Source of the DNA: an uncultured Prevotella sp.
GTDB taxonomy: Bacteria; Bacteroidota; Bacteroidia; Bacteroidales; Bacteroidaceae
NCBI GenBank assembly: GCA_905235325.1
Contig: CAJOLE010000017.1
Location: 1-64,000, forward strand
DNA: 64,000 nucleotides
Reading direction: 5' to 3'
The notes beneath the pieces were generated by a model. It saw only the letters and a program-made list of their open reading frames with translations, was not told where the DNA came from and ran no database searches. Of this stretch, positions 49,223 through 59,661 are shown piece by piece (positions within the stretch are counted from its first letter, which is position 1; the number at the start of each line of letters is the position of its first letter). A program made the translations under genes and the position numbers.

Positions 49223-50383
49223 ATGAGCGCATTAAGAAACTATCTCAACAAGATAAAGCCGAACTTCGAGGAGGGTGGCAAGCTGCACGCCTTCCGCTCG
49301 GTGTTCGACGGCTTCGAGACCTTCCTCTACGTGCCCAACGACACGGCGAAGGCCGGCAGCGTGAACATCCACGATGCCATCGACTCGAAGCGCATCATGA
49401 GCATGGTGGTCATCGCCCTGATGCCGGCCATGCTGTTTGGTATGTACAACATCGGCTACCAGAACTACGCCGCCGCCGGCACGCTGGCTACGGCGGGCTT
49501 CTTCGAGGTCTTCTTCTACGGCTTCCTGGCCGTGCTGCCCAAGATTCTGGTGAGCTACATCGTCGGCCTGGGCATTGAGTTCGCCTGGGCACAGTGGAAG
49601 GGTGAGGAGATTCAGGAGGGCTACCTCGTCTCGGGTATTCTCATCCCGCTGATTGTGCCCATCGGCTGCCCGCTGTGGATGCTGGCACTGGCCTGCGCCT
49701 TCTCGGTCATCTTCTGCAAGGAGATCTTCGGCGGCACGGGCATGAACCTGTTCAACCCCGCCATCGCAGCACGTATGTTCCTGTTCTTCGCCTATCCGTC
49801 GAAGATGACGGGCGACCAGGTGTGGGTGGCTCAGGACACCGTCTTCGGACTGGGCAACACGCTGCCCGACGGCTTCACCGCTGCCACACCGCTGGGCCAG
49901 ATGGCGCAGGGCATCAACCCCGATGCGTCGGTCTGCGACATGATCTGCGGCTTCATCCCCGGCTCTATCGGCGAGACCTCGCTGATAGCCATCGCCATCG
50001 GTGCCGTCATCCTGCTGTGGACGGGTATCGCCTCGTGGCGCACCATGCTGAGTGTCTTCGTGGGCGGCGCCGTGCTGGCCGTCATCTTCGAGCAGACCGG
50101 TCAGTCCATGGTTTGGTGGCATCACTTCATCCTTGGCGGTTTCGCCTTCGGTGCCGTGTTCATGGCCACCGACCCCGTCACGTCGTGCCGCACCACGACG
50201 GGTCAGTACATCTACGGCTTCATCATCGGTGCCATGGCCGTCATCATCCGTGTGCGCAATGCCGGCTATCCCGAGGGAATGATGCTCGCCATCTTCTTCG
50301 GTAACATGATTGCTCCGATGATTGACCACTTTGTCGTGGAGCGCAACATCTCGAAACGCTTAAAAAGAGGAGGTACGAAATGA
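49223..50383 (+). CDS. nqrB: Na+-NQR subunit B
   Basis: NLFNPAIAARMFLFFAYP, ATDPVTSCRTTTGQYIYG. Confidence 0.95.
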   Translation: MSALRNYLNKIKPNFEEGGKLHAFRSVFDGFETFLYVPNDTAKAGSVNIHDAIDSKRIMSMVVIALMPAMLFGMYNIGYQNYAAAGTLATAGFFEVFFYGFLAVLPKILVSYIVGLGIEFAWAQWKGEEIQEGYLVSGILIPLIVPIGCPLWMLALACAFSVIFCKEIFGGTGMNLFNPAIAARMFLFFAYPSKMTGDQVWVAQDTVFGLGNTLPDGFTAATPLGQMAQGINPDASVCDMICGFIPGSIGETSLIAIAIGAVILLWTGIASWRTMLSVFVGGAVLAVIFEQTGQSMVWWHHFILGGFAFGAVFMATDPVTSCRTTTGQYIYGFIIGAMAVIIRVRNAGYPEGMMLAIFFGNMIAPMIDHFVVERNISKRLKRGGTK

Positions 50384-51171
50384 GCAAGCTAAAAACTAAT
50401 TCCAACGCGTACATTATTATATATAGTACGATTCTTGTGGTCATCGTGGCATTCCTGCTGGCTTTCGTCTATCAGGCGCTGAAGCCGATGCAGGACGCTA
50501 ACGTGGCCCTCGATGTGAAGAAGCAGATTCTCTACTCGCTCAACATCCGCGACCTGGACGGCGCTGAAGCCGAAGCCAAGTACGCCGAAGTGGTGAAGGC
50601 AGAAGGCGAGAAGGACGGGCAGAAATACTACCTGTGCGAGATTGACGGCGAGGACATCCTCGTGGTCTCGCTGAAGGGTATGGGCCTCTGGGGCGGCATC
50701 AGCGGCTACGTCTCCATCCACGGCGACGAGACGCCTGTCGTCTACGGTGCCTACTTCAACCACGAGGGCGAGACGGCCGGCCTGGGTGCCGAAATCAAGG
50801 ACTCGCAGGCCTGGCAGGAGAGGTTCATCGGCAAGAAGGTGTTCGTCGACCCCGCTGACGGCAGCGAAGTGGCCCTGTCGGTAGTGAAGAAAGTGGAGGA
50901 TCCCGAGACCCAGGTTGACTGCGTGACGGGAGCCACCCTGACCTCCAACGGCGTGAACGACATGCTCAAGAGCGGCCTGCAAAATGCGGGCAAGAACGCT
51001 GTTGAACTTTTCATTAAGACTGTCTGCACACCCGACCAAAAGGAGGGCTGCTGCCAAGCAGGCAAAAAGGAAGGTTGCTGCCAAGCTGACAAGAAGGAAG
51101 GTTGCTGCCAAGCTGAAAAGAAGGAGGGCTGCTGCCCTGCTGAAAACCAAACTAAAGCAGAGGAGGAATAG
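50380..51171 (+). CDS. nqrC: Na+-NQR subunit C with Cys-rich repeat tail
   Basis: GLWGGISGYVSI, DCVTGATLTSNGV FMN site; tail KEGCCQAGK x4. Confidence 0.94.
   Translation: MSKLKTNSNAYIIIYSTILVVIVAFLLAFVYQALKPMQDANVALDVKKQILYSLNIRDLDGAEAEAKYAEVVKAEGEKDGQKYYLCEIDGEDILVVSLKGMGLWGGISGYVSIHGDETPVVYGAYFNHEGETAGLGAEIKDSQAWQERFIGKKVFVDPADGSEVALSVVKKVEDPETQVDCVTGATLTSNGVNDMLKSGLQNAGKNAVELFIKTVCTPDQKEGCCQAGKKEGCCQADKKEGCCQAEKKEGCCPAENQTKAEEE
51040..51147 (+). repeat. 4x27-bp coding tandem repeat (KEGCCxAxK)
   Basis: KEGCCQAGK KEGCCQADK KEGCCQAEK KEGCCPAEN. Confidence 0.9.
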
Positions 51172-51174
51172 ACT

Positions 51175-51798
51175 ATGGCATTATTCAGTAAACAAAATAA
51201 GGAGGTTCTCACAAACCCGCTGAACCTCGACCATCCTATACTCGGACAGGTGTTGGGCATCTGCTCGGCCCTTGCCGTCACGTCGCAGCTGAAGCCTGCC
51301 ATCGTGATGGGACTCGCCGTGACGGTCATCACCGCCTTCGCGAACGTGATCATCTCTATCATCCGCAACACCATCCCCAACCGCATCCGCATCGTGGTGC
51401 AGCTGGTCGTCGTGGCGGCGCTCGTGACCATCGTCAGCCAGATTCTGAAGGCTTTCGCCTACGACGTGAGCGTCCAGCTCTCGGTGTACGTCGGTCTGAT
51501 TATCACCAACTGTATCCTGATGGGGCGCCTTGAGGCGTTCGCCATGCAGAACAAGCCCTGGCCCTCGTTCCTCGACGGTGTGGGCAACGGTCTGGGCTAC
51601 GCCATGATCCTGGTCATCGTGGGTGCCGTGCGCGAGCTGCTCGGCCGCGGCACGCTCCTGGGCTTCCAGGTCATCCCCGACGGCTGCTACGACCTCGGCT
51701 ATGTGAACAACGGTATGATGACGATGCCGGCCATGGCGCTCATCCTCGTCGGCTGCGTCATCTGGATTCATCGGGCATACTTCTACAAAGAAAAGTAG
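51175..51798 (+). CDS. nqrD: Na+-NQR subunit D
   Basis: NPLNLDHPILGQVLGICSALAVT; multi-TM. Confidence 0.94.
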   Translation: MALFSKQNKEVLTNPLNLDHPILGQVLGICSALAVTSQLKPAIVMGLAVTVITAFANVIISIIRNTIPNRIRIVVQLVVVAALVTIVSQILKAFAYDVSVQLSVYVGLIITNCILMGRLEAFAMQNKPWPSFLDGVGNGLGYAMILVIVGAVRELLGRGTLLGFQVIPDGCYDLGYVNNGMMTMPAMALILVGCVIWIHRAYFYKEK

Positions 51799-51800
51799 GC

Positions 51801-51953
51801 GAAAGCCCACCCAAGCCCTCCCAAAGGGAGGGATGTCTGAATAGATAAGGTGGGCAGAAAGTAATTAACAATTAAAGATTGTATAACAAAAAAAAGGAGC
51901 ACCCAGTAAGTAACTAAACATCCCTCCCTTTGGGAGGGCTTGGGTGGGCTTTC
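51801..51953. repeat. Palindromic element between nqrD and nqrE
   Basis: Perfect 36-nt arms 51801-51836 and 51918-51953, 81-nt spacer. Confidence 0.92.
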
Positions 51954-51954
51954 T

Positions 51955-52581
51955 ATGGAACATATAATATCATTACTGTTTCGGTCGATTTTCGTCGACA
52001 ACATGATCTTCGCTTTCTTCCTCGGCATGTGTTCCTACCTTGCCGTGTCGAAGACCGTGAAGACCTCCATGGGCCTCGGACTGGCCGTGACCTTCGTGCT
52101 CACCGTCACCGTGCCCGTCAACTATCTGTTGCAGACCAAAGTGCTCGGTCCTGACTGCCTCGTCGAGGGTGTCGACCTGAGCTACCTGTCGTTCATCCTC
52201 TTCATCGCCGTCATTGCAGGCATGGTGCAGCTTGTCGAGATGACCGTCGAGAAGTATTCACCCTCGCTCTACGCTGCCCTCGGCATCTTCCTGCCGCTGA
52301 TTGCCGTGAACTGTGCCATCATGGGTGCCTCGCTCTTCATGCAGCAGCGCATCCTGATGGATCCCGCCAATTCGCAGGCCATCACCTCCGTGTGGGATGC
52401 CATCGTCTACGGCTTTGGCTCCGGTCTCGGCTGGACGCTGGCCATCGTGGCCCTCGGTGCCATCCGCGAGAAGATGCAGTACAGCGACGTGCCACGTCCC
52501 CTGCAGGGTCTCGGCATCGTGTTTATCACCGTCGGTCTGATGGCTATGGCTATGATGTGTTTCTCTGGACTGAATATTTAA
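51955..52581 (+). CDS. nqrE: Na+-NQR subunit E
   Basis: [33 protein letters not shown]. Confidence 0.95.
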   Translation: MEHIISLLFRSIFVDNMIFAFFLGMCSYLAVSKTVKTSMGLGLAVTFVLTVTVPVNYLLQTKVLGPDCLVEGVDLSYLSFILFIAVIAGMVQLVEMTVEKYSPSLYAALGIFLPLIAVNCAIMGASLFMQQRILMDPANSQAITSVWDAIVYGFGSGLGWTLAIVALGAIREKMQYSDVPRPLQGLGIVFITVGLMAMAMMCFSGLNI

Positions 52582-52589
52582 AATAAGAT

Positions 52590-53848
52590 ATGGCACAGTT
52601 TATTGCATATAGTATAGGAGTATTCCTCCTCGTTATCATCCTTTTGGTGATTATCCTGCTCGTGGCTAAGAAGTATCTCAGCCCCAGCGGCAACGTGAAT
52701 ATTACAGTGAATGGCGACAAGGTGCTCAACGTGCCCCAGGGCAACAACCTCATGGCAACGCTCAACGAGAACGGCATCTTCCTGCCCTCTGCCTGCGGCG
52801 GCAAGGCCTCCTGCGGACAGTGCAAGGTGCAGGTGCTGGAGGGTGGGGGAGAAATCCTCGACTCTGAGAAGCCCCATTTCACGCGCAAGCAGATTAAGGA
52901 CCACTGGCGCCTCGGCTGCCAGTGCAAGGTAAAGGGCGACCTGAAGATCCACGTCGACGAGTCCATCCTTGGTGTCAAGGAGTACGAGTGTACCGTCATC
53001 TCCAACAGGAACGTGGCTACGTTCATCAAGGAGTTCAAGGTGCAGCTGCCTGCCGGCGAGCACATGGACTTCATCCCCGGCTCGTATGCACAGATCAAGA
53101 TTCCAAAGTTCGACTGCATCGACTACGACAAGGACATCGACAAGAGCCTCATCGGCGACGAGTATCTGCCCTCGTGGGAGAAGTTCGGACTCTTCCCGCT
53201 GAAGTGCAAGAACCCCGAGGACACCATCCGCGCCTACTCCATGGCCAACTATCCCGCCGAGGGCGACGTGTTCATGCTCACCGTGCGTATTGCCACGCCG
53301 CCGTTCAAGCCTGACCGTTCGGGCTTCATGGAGGTGAACCCCGGTATCGCTTCGTCGTACATCTTCTCGCTGAAGCCCGGCGACAAGGTCATCATGAGCG
53401 GACCGTTCGGCGACTTCCATCCCCACTTCGACTCGAAGAAGGAGATGATCTGGGTGGGCGGCGGTGCCGGTATGGCTCCCCTGCGTGCGCAGATTATGCA
53501 CATGACGAAGACCCTGCACACCACCGACCGTGAGATGCACTACTTCTACGGCGCACGTGCCCTGAACGAGGTGTTCTATCTCGACGACTTCCTCGGTCTG
53601 GAGAAGGAGTTCCCCAACTTCCACTTCCATCTGGCCCTCGACCGTCCCGACCCCGCTGCCGACGCCGCCGGCGTGAAGTACACCCCGGGCTTCGTCTGCT
53701 CAACACCTACCTGAAGGACCACGAGGCTCCCGAGGACGTGGAGTACTACATGTGCGGCCCCGGCCCCATGTCGGCTGCCGTCGTCTCGATGCTCGACTCG
53801 CTCGGCGTCGATCCCGAATCCATCATGTACGACAACTTCGGAGGTTAA
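52590..53848 (+). pseudogene. nqrF: Na+-NQR subunit F, frameshift near 53700
   Basis: CGGKASCGQCKVQV 2Fe-2S motif; WVGGGAGMAPLRAQI. The C-terminus [48 protein letters not shown] is in another frame. Confidence 0.92.
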
Positions 53849-53854
53849 CGATCG

Positions 53855-55267
53855 GTGACACTGATTGTCGTTCTGCTGCTTGTCTTCGGCTACCTGCTGA
53901 TTGCCACTGGCCACCTGACGGGGGTCAACAAGGCTGCCATCGCCATGTTCATTGGCACGGTGGGGTGGGTGGTCTACATCTGCTGGGGCGCCGACTTCGT
54001 GATGTCACAGCATCCCCACGAGTATGCAGAATTCCTGGCTGGCGAGGCCGCTTCGAGCGATGCCGTCAAGTATTTCATCTGCGACGACATCTTCCTGAAG
54101 TACGTAGGCCGCGCCGCCAGCATTGTCATGTTCCTCCTCGCCACGATGACCATCGTCGAGATACTGAACAACAACGGCTGCTTCGACTTTATCTCAGAGT
54201 GGATCCGCACGCGCAACTCCAAGCGGCTGCTGTGGACGATCACCCTGGCCACGTTCATCCTTTCGGCCAATCTCGACAACCTGACAACAGCCACGATGAT
54301 GCTGGTCATCATGCACGACATCGTCCGCAGCCGACGGCAGCGAATGCTCATCGGCGCGGCCATTGTCGTAGCGGCTAACTGCGGCGGAGCCTTTACCGTC
54401 ATCGGCGACCCGATCGGTCTGCTCCTCTGGGGCGACGGGGCCGTTACGGCTACCGACTTCTCGAAATTCCTGGCTCTGCCCACCGTGGCGGCCTGGGTGG
54501 CGACCACCATTCTCATCAACCGCCAGTTGCCCGACCGTCTCGACACGGAGTTTGTGGCTCCGCCCTATCGCGGCGACGACACAAACCTCAACCGCTGGCA
54601 GCGACTGGTCATGCTCTTCGTGGGTATCGGCGGACTGTGGTTCATTCCCACCTTCCACAACATCACCAAGCTGTCGCCCTTTCTCGGTGCCCTCTGTGTG
54701 CTGAGCGTGCTGTGGGTGGTCAACGAGGCTTTCAACCGCAAGCTGAACGATGCCGACCAGATGGCGCAGCGCCGCATTCCCCGGGCCATCCAGTATGGCA
54801 CCATCCAGCAGATGCTCTTCGTCATGGGCATCATGCTCGGCATGGGTGTCATGACCGAGACGGGCGTCTTTGGCGACATCTCCGCATGGATTGACTATAA
54901 CATCCATAATATCTGGGTGATGGGAGTCGTCTCGGGCCTGCTCAGCAGCGTGGTCGACACGTTCACAGTTGCCATTACCGATATCTCGCTCTATCCCATC
55001 ATCGACCACGCTCAGCTGAGTGCCTGGGCTGACAGCGACTACCTGTCGAACTTCACCCTGAACGGCACCTACTGGAAGGTTATCTCTTACACGACGGCCG
55101 TCGGCGGCTGTCTGCTCAGCGTTGGCAGTGCCAGCGGACTGGCTCTGATGAAGATGGAGCACGTGCGCGTCGGTTGGTATCTGCGACATCTGACGCCCAA
55201 GATTCTCGTGGGCTTCGTTCTGGGACTCATCTTCCTCTATGTCGAAGTCCTGCTTACCACCAACTGA
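53855..55267 (+). CDS. nhaD: NhaD-type Na+/H+ antiporter
   Basis: Multi-TM; SANLDNLTTATMMLVIMHDIV, AANCGGAFTVIGDPIGLLLW; GTG start. Confidence 0.85.
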   Translation: MTLIVVLLLVFGYLLIATGHLTGVNKAAIAMFIGTVGWVVYICWGADFVMSQHPHEYAEFLAGEAASSDAVKYFICDDIFLKYVGRAASIVMFLLATMTIVEILNNNGCFDFISEWIRTRNSKRLLWTITLATFILSANLDNLTTATMMLVIMHDIVRSRRQRMLIGAAIVVAANCGGAFTVIGDPIGLLLWGDGAVTATDFSKFLALPTVAAWVATTILINRQLPDRLDTEFVAPPYRGDDTNLNRWQRLVMLFVGIGGLWFIPTFHNITKLSPFLGALCVLSVLWVVNEAFNRKLNDADQMAQRRIPRAIQYGTIQQMLFVMGIMLGMGVMTETGVFGDISAWIDYNIHNIWVMGVVSGLLSSVVDTFTVAITDISLYPIIDHAQLSAWADSDYLSNFTLNGTYWKVISYTTAVGGCLLSVGSASGLALMKMEHVRVGWYLRHLTPKILVGFVLGLIFLYVEVLLTTN

Positions 55268-55294
55268 TTTCCCAAATCTTTTAGCACATTAACT

Positions 55295-56272
55295 ATGTCA
55301 CAAATCAAAACTATCGGAATCCTCACCTCTGGCGGCGATGCTCCCGGCATGAATGCTGCCATACGCGCCGTCACTCGTGCCGGCATCTACAACGGTTTCA
55401 ATATCAAAGGCATTTATCGTGGCTACGACGGTCTCATCAAGGGAGAGGTAAAGCCCTTCACCACCGAGAACGTCAGCGGTATCATTACCCGCGGCGGCAC
55501 CATCCTGAAGACTGCCCGTTCGAAGGAATTCATGACTCCCGAGGGTATGCAGAAAGCTTACGAGACCTGTCGGCGCGAGGAGATTGACGCTCTCGTCGTC
55601 ATCGGTGGCAACGGCTCGCTCACCGGTGCCCGCAACTTCGGCATGGAGTTTGACTACCCCGTTATCGGACTGCCCGGCACCATCGACAACGACCTCTACG
55701 GCACTGACTCCACCATCGGCTACGACACGACGATGAACACCATCATGGAGTGTGTCGACCGTATTCGCGATACTGCCAACTCCCATGAGCGCATCTTCTT
55801 TGTTGAGGTGATGGGTCGCGATGCAGGCTTCCTCGCTCAGAACTCGGCTATTGCCTGTGGTGCTGAGGCTGCCATCATCCCCGAGGAGATGACCGACGAC
55901 GACCAGCTGGCACAGTTCATGGGCCGCGGCATCCGCAAGTCGAAGAAGTCGTGCATCGTCATCGTCTCCGAGAGTCCCAAGTGCGGTGCCCTCTACTATG
56001 CCGACCGTGTGAAGAAGGAGTTCCCCGGGTTCGATGTCCGCGTCTCCATCCTCGGCCATCTGCAGCGCGGAGGCTCACCGTCAGCCCACGACCGCATCCT
56101 GGCCAGCCGTACTGGCGTTGGTGCCATCGAAGCCCTCCGTCAGGGACAGCGCAACGTGATGGTTGGCGTGCGCAACAACGAGGTGGTCTACGTGCCTTTC
56201 TCAGAGTGCATACGTACCGACAAGCCTTTCGACAAGAAACTTATCAAGGTGCTCGACGAACTTAGTATATGA
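55295..56272 (+). CDS. pfkA: 6-phosphofructokinase
   Basis: [49 protein letters not shown]. Confidence 0.96.
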   Translation: MSQIKTIGILTSGGDAPGMNAAIRAVTRAGIYNGFNIKGIYRGYDGLIKGEVKPFTTENVSGIITRGGTILKTARSKEFMTPEGMQKAYETCRREEIDALVVIGGNGSLTGARNFGMEFDYPVIGLPGTIDNDLYGTDSTIGYDTTMNTIMECVDRIRDTANSHERIFFVEVMGRDAGFLAQNSAIACGAEAAIIPEEMTDDDQLAQFMGRGIRKSKKSCIVIVSESPKCGALYYADRVKKEFPGFDVRVSILGHLQRGGSPSAHDRILASRTGVGAIEALRQGQRNVMVGVRNNEVVYVPFSECIRTDKPFDKKLIKVLDELSI

Positions 56273-57363
56273 TCAGAAAAATTGTTTTGACCGGCGGTCC
56301 CTGTGCCGGAAAGACAACGGCCCTGGTGCGCGTCATCGAGCATTTCAACAGCCGCGGCTTCAAAGTGTTCTGCGTTCCGGAGGTGCCTACACTCTACAGT
56401 CTTGCGGGGTGGAACTACCTGACGCCTAACCGCCAGCTCTACTTCGAGGGCGAACGAGCCATTCTCGAGACGCAGTTGGCCCTCGAAGACCACTTCATCC
56501 GGTTGGCCGGCGTCTGCACCAAGCCCGTGCTCATTGTCTGCGATCGTGGTGCGATGGACATCTCGGCCTATATCGCTCCCGAAGAGTGGAAGAGTATCTG
56601 CGACGAGGCCGGCATCAACTCCAACGTGCTGCGCGAACGCTATGATGCCGTGCTCCACCTCGTCTCGGCTGCCGACGGTGCCGAGCAGTACTACACCACC
56701 GCCACTAACTCCACCCGCTACGAGAAGGCCGACGAGGAGGGGCTGCGCATAGCCCGCGAACTCGACAAGAAGGTCATCAAGGCATGGACGGGACATCCCC
56801 ATCTGCGCGTCATCAACAACCACGATGACTTTGAGCGGAAGATGCAGCGCGTGCTCCGCGAAATCTCCAACGTGCTCGGACTCCCGCAGCCCGTCACCGA
56901 GGAGCGTAAGTACCTGGTTGAGGTGGTCGGACGGCTCCCCGAGACCATCGACAGCGACATCCTGCAGACCTATCTCGTCAGCGAGCCCGGTGCCGAGATT
57001 CGCCTGCGCCGCCGTTCATGGACCGGCGGCAAGGTTGTCAACGTCCACAACACCAAGAAGCGTACCGCCCCCGGCGAACAGATTGAGACCGAGCGGCAGG
57101 TGGAGAACGCCCTCTACGAGTCGCTGCTCCAGCAGGCCGACCCCTATCGCCAGTCTATCTCGAAACTGCGCCAGAGTTTCATCTGGAAGGGGCAGTACTT
57201 CGAGCTCGACACCTATCACGGCCCCCTCGAGGGTCTCGTCATCCTTGAGACCAAGGGCATTGCCGACGTCGAGGACGTCAACTTCCCGCCCTTCATCCGT
57301 GTCATCAAGGAGATAACGGGCAACAAGGAGTACTACAACTACAACCTCGCTCTCAGGAAATAA
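56269..57363 (+). CDS. NadR-like AAA/P-loop kinase fused to a CYTH-like domain
   Basis: [14 protein letters not shown] Walker A, DRGAMD; C-terminal EERKYLVEV...[11 protein letters not shown]...[22 protein letters not shown]-like pattern. Confidence 0.75.
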   Translation: MIRKIVLTGGPCAGKTTALVRVIEHFNSRGFKVFCVPEVPTLYSLAGWNYLTPNRQLYFEGERAILETQLALEDHFIRLAGVCTKPVLIVCDRGAMDISAYIAPEEWKSICDEAGINSNVLRERYDAVLHLVSAADGAEQYYTTATNSTRYEKADEEGLRIARELDKKVIKAWTGHPHLRVINNHDDFERKMQRVLREISNVLGLPQPVTEERKYLVEVVGRLPETIDSDILQTYLVSEPGAEIRLRRRSWTGGKVVNVHNTKKRTAPGEQIETERQVENALYESLLQQADPYRQSISKLRQSFIWKGQYFELDTYHGPLEGLVILETKGIADVEDVNFPPFIRVIKEITGNKEYYNYNLALRK

Positions 57364-57449
57364 CTTCCATCTTGTCACCCCATACCTCTTGCTACGAACC
57401 AGAGAAATAACCTTTAGTCATAGAAGAAGCATTAAAAACAAATAACGTT

Positions 57450-59633
57450 ATGAACCGCAAAACATCCTTATTTCTGATTGCCTGTATCGCTTGCTGCAAT
57501 CTTACTGCAACACTCAATGCCTCTGCCGGCGAATTGACCCCAAAAGTAAATCCGCTCCTTGGCACCGCCACATTATGGACGCCCAGCGACCTCGGCTACA
57601 CCCGCACGGAGGAAAAACGTGCCTGGGGTGCCGAGTCGTTCCCCGGAGCCGCCCTGCCCAACGCCATGGTGCAGTGTACACCCGTTACGATGTACCACAC
57701 CGGTTCGGGCTATCAGTATGAAGACCATCAGATCTATGGCTTCGCCCATACCAGCAAAGGCCACTGGAACCTGCTTCACGTGCCCCTGCTGCCAGTGACC
57801 ACCGAAGGCAAGTGGCGCCCCGACAACTACTGCTCGTGGTTCAGCCACCAGAACGAGTCGGCCCACCCCGGCTACTATCAGGTGTGGTTAGAGCGCTACA
57901 ACGTGAACGCCGAGTTGACCACGACGCTGCGCTGCGCCTATCATAAGTACACCTTCAAGGCCGGCGACGAGAAGAAGCTGCTCGTCGACATCAGCCACTC
58001 CAATGCCCGTCCGCGCCGCTACGAGGTGCGCCAGGCCGGGCCGCGTGCCTTCCAGGGCTATCAGGACGGCGAGGGCCGTGCCTACTACTATGCCGTTGTG
58101 AACTACGACATCGAGCGTGTTGAAACGGTGCGCGAGTTCCACGAGCCTGTGGGCATCGTCTCGTTCCGCAATGCCCGTGGTCAGGAGCCCCTTGAGGTGC
58201 GCATCGGCTTTTCGTTTGTCAGCATCGAGAATGCCAAGGAGAACCTTGAGGCCGAGCTGCTCGCTTCGGGCAAGTCGTTCGAGCAGGTCAAGGCCGACGC
58301 CGACCAGACGTGGGAGCAAATCCTCGGCCATGTGCGGCTGACGGGCGGCACCGAGGCCCAGCAGCAGATGTTCTACTCCACCTATTACAAGGCATTCCTC
58401 TATCCCAACCTGCGCAGCGACGTCAACGGCGAGTACATCGACGAGCGCGGACAGGTGGTCAAGGGCGACTTCCGCTACTACAACAACCCGTCGTTCTGGG
58501 ACACCTACCGCAACAAGCTCATCCTTCTGGGTATGGTGACGCCCGACGTTGCCGCCGACATCATCAAGTCGTGCATCGACCGTGGCGAAAAACGCGGCGG
58601 CTATATGCCCTCGTTCTTCCACGGCGACCATGCCTCGACCTTCGTGGCCGGCTCATGGCTGCGCGGTGTCCGGGGCTTTGACCTGCAGCGTGCCTACCAG
58701 CTGATGCTGAAGAATGCCACCGTGCCCGGCCGCGGCGGACGTGAGTTCCTCGACGAGTACCTGCGTCAGGGCTGGATAGCCGAGAAGGACACTTTCGACG
58801 TACCCACCTGGAACGAGAACGGCACTAAGGCTTCGGTGACGAAGACCGTGGAGTTTGCCTACGACGACTATGCCACAGCCCTCGTGGCCCGCGAGCTGAA
58901 GGACAAGAAGAACGAGAAACTGCTGTTACTACATTCGCAGAACTACCGTAACCTCTTCGACCCCTCAACGGGCTTCTGGCGCGGCCGTCTGGCCGACGGC
59001 TCGTGGATCAAGGACTTCCGTCCTGACTATCCCTACTACCGCTATATGTACCGTGAGGCCGATGCCTGGAACTCCATGTTCTTCGCACCCCACGACCCCT
59101 ACGGTGCCGTAGGTCTGTATCCCTCGAAGGAGGCTGTCGAACTGAAGCTCGACTCGCTCTTCACCCAGCCCAACGGCGGCTACGAGGCATGGAACCTGAC
59201 GGGCTACCTCGGACTCTACTGCCACGGCAACCAGCCGGGCCACAGCCTGCCCTTCACCTATTACTTCATAGATAAGCAGGAGAAGGCGCAGCACGTTCTG
59301 AACACACTGATGAACGATTACTACGGCATGGGCGAGGAGCACCTGGCCTATGCAGGCATGGACGATGCCGGCGAGATGTCGTCGTGGTATGCCCTTAACT
59401 CCATCGGCATCTACACCTACTCGCCGGCCGAGCCGAAGTACATTGTCACCGTGCCCCTGTTCGACCGCGTGCAGTTTACCCTCGGCACCAACGGCCAGAC
59501 ATTCACCATCACCAAGCAGGGCAGCGGCGAGCGCATCAAGCAGATTCTCGTTGGAGGCAAGCCTCTGAAGGGCTGGTTCGTCAACCACGCCGACCTCGCC
59601 GCCGGCAAGGAGCTGACCATTATCGTAGAGTAA
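57450..59633 (+). CDS. GH92-family glycosidase (putative alpha-mannosidase)
   Basis: VNPLLGTATLW, SFPGAALPNAMVQ, SFWDTYRNKLILLGMVTPDV, GMDDAGEMSSWYALNSIGIYTYSPAEP. Confidence 0.92.
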   Translation: MNRKTSLFLIACIACCNLTATLNASAGELTPKVNPLLGTATLWTPSDLGYTRTEEKRAWGAESFPGAALPNAMVQCTPVTMYHTGSGYQYEDHQIYGFAHTSKGHWNLLHVPLLPVTTEGKWRPDNYCSWFSHQNESAHPGYYQVWLERYNVNAELTTTLRCAYHKYTFKAGDEKKLLVDISHSNARPRRYEVRQAGPRAFQGYQDGEGRAYYYAVVNYDIERVETVREFHEPVGIVSFRNARGQEPLEVRIGFSFVSIENAKENLEAELLASGKSFEQVKADADQTWEQILGHVRLTGGTEAQQQMFYSTYYKAFLYPNLRSDVNGEYIDERGQVVKGDFRYYNNPSFWDTYRNKLILLGMVTPDVAADIIKSCIDRGEKRGGYMPSFFHGDHASTFVAGSWLRGVRGFDLQRAYQLMLKNATVPGRGGREFLDEYLRQGWIAEKDTFDVPTWNENGTKASVTKTVEFAYDDYATALVARELKDKKNEKLLLLHSQNYRNLFDPSTGFWRGRLADGSWIKDFRPDYPYYRYMYREADAWNSMFFAPHDPYGAVGLYPSKEAVELKLDSLFTQPNGGYEAWNLTGYLGLYCHGNQPGHSLPFTYYFIDKQEKAQHVLNTLMNDYYGMGEEHLAYAGMDDAGEMSSWYALNSIGIYTYSPAEPKYIVTVPLFDRVQFTLGTNGQTFTITKQGSGERIKQILVGGKPLKGWFVNHADLAAGKELTIIVE

Positions 59634-59661
59634 ACACGCGAAATCCAATAAAGAGAAACCG

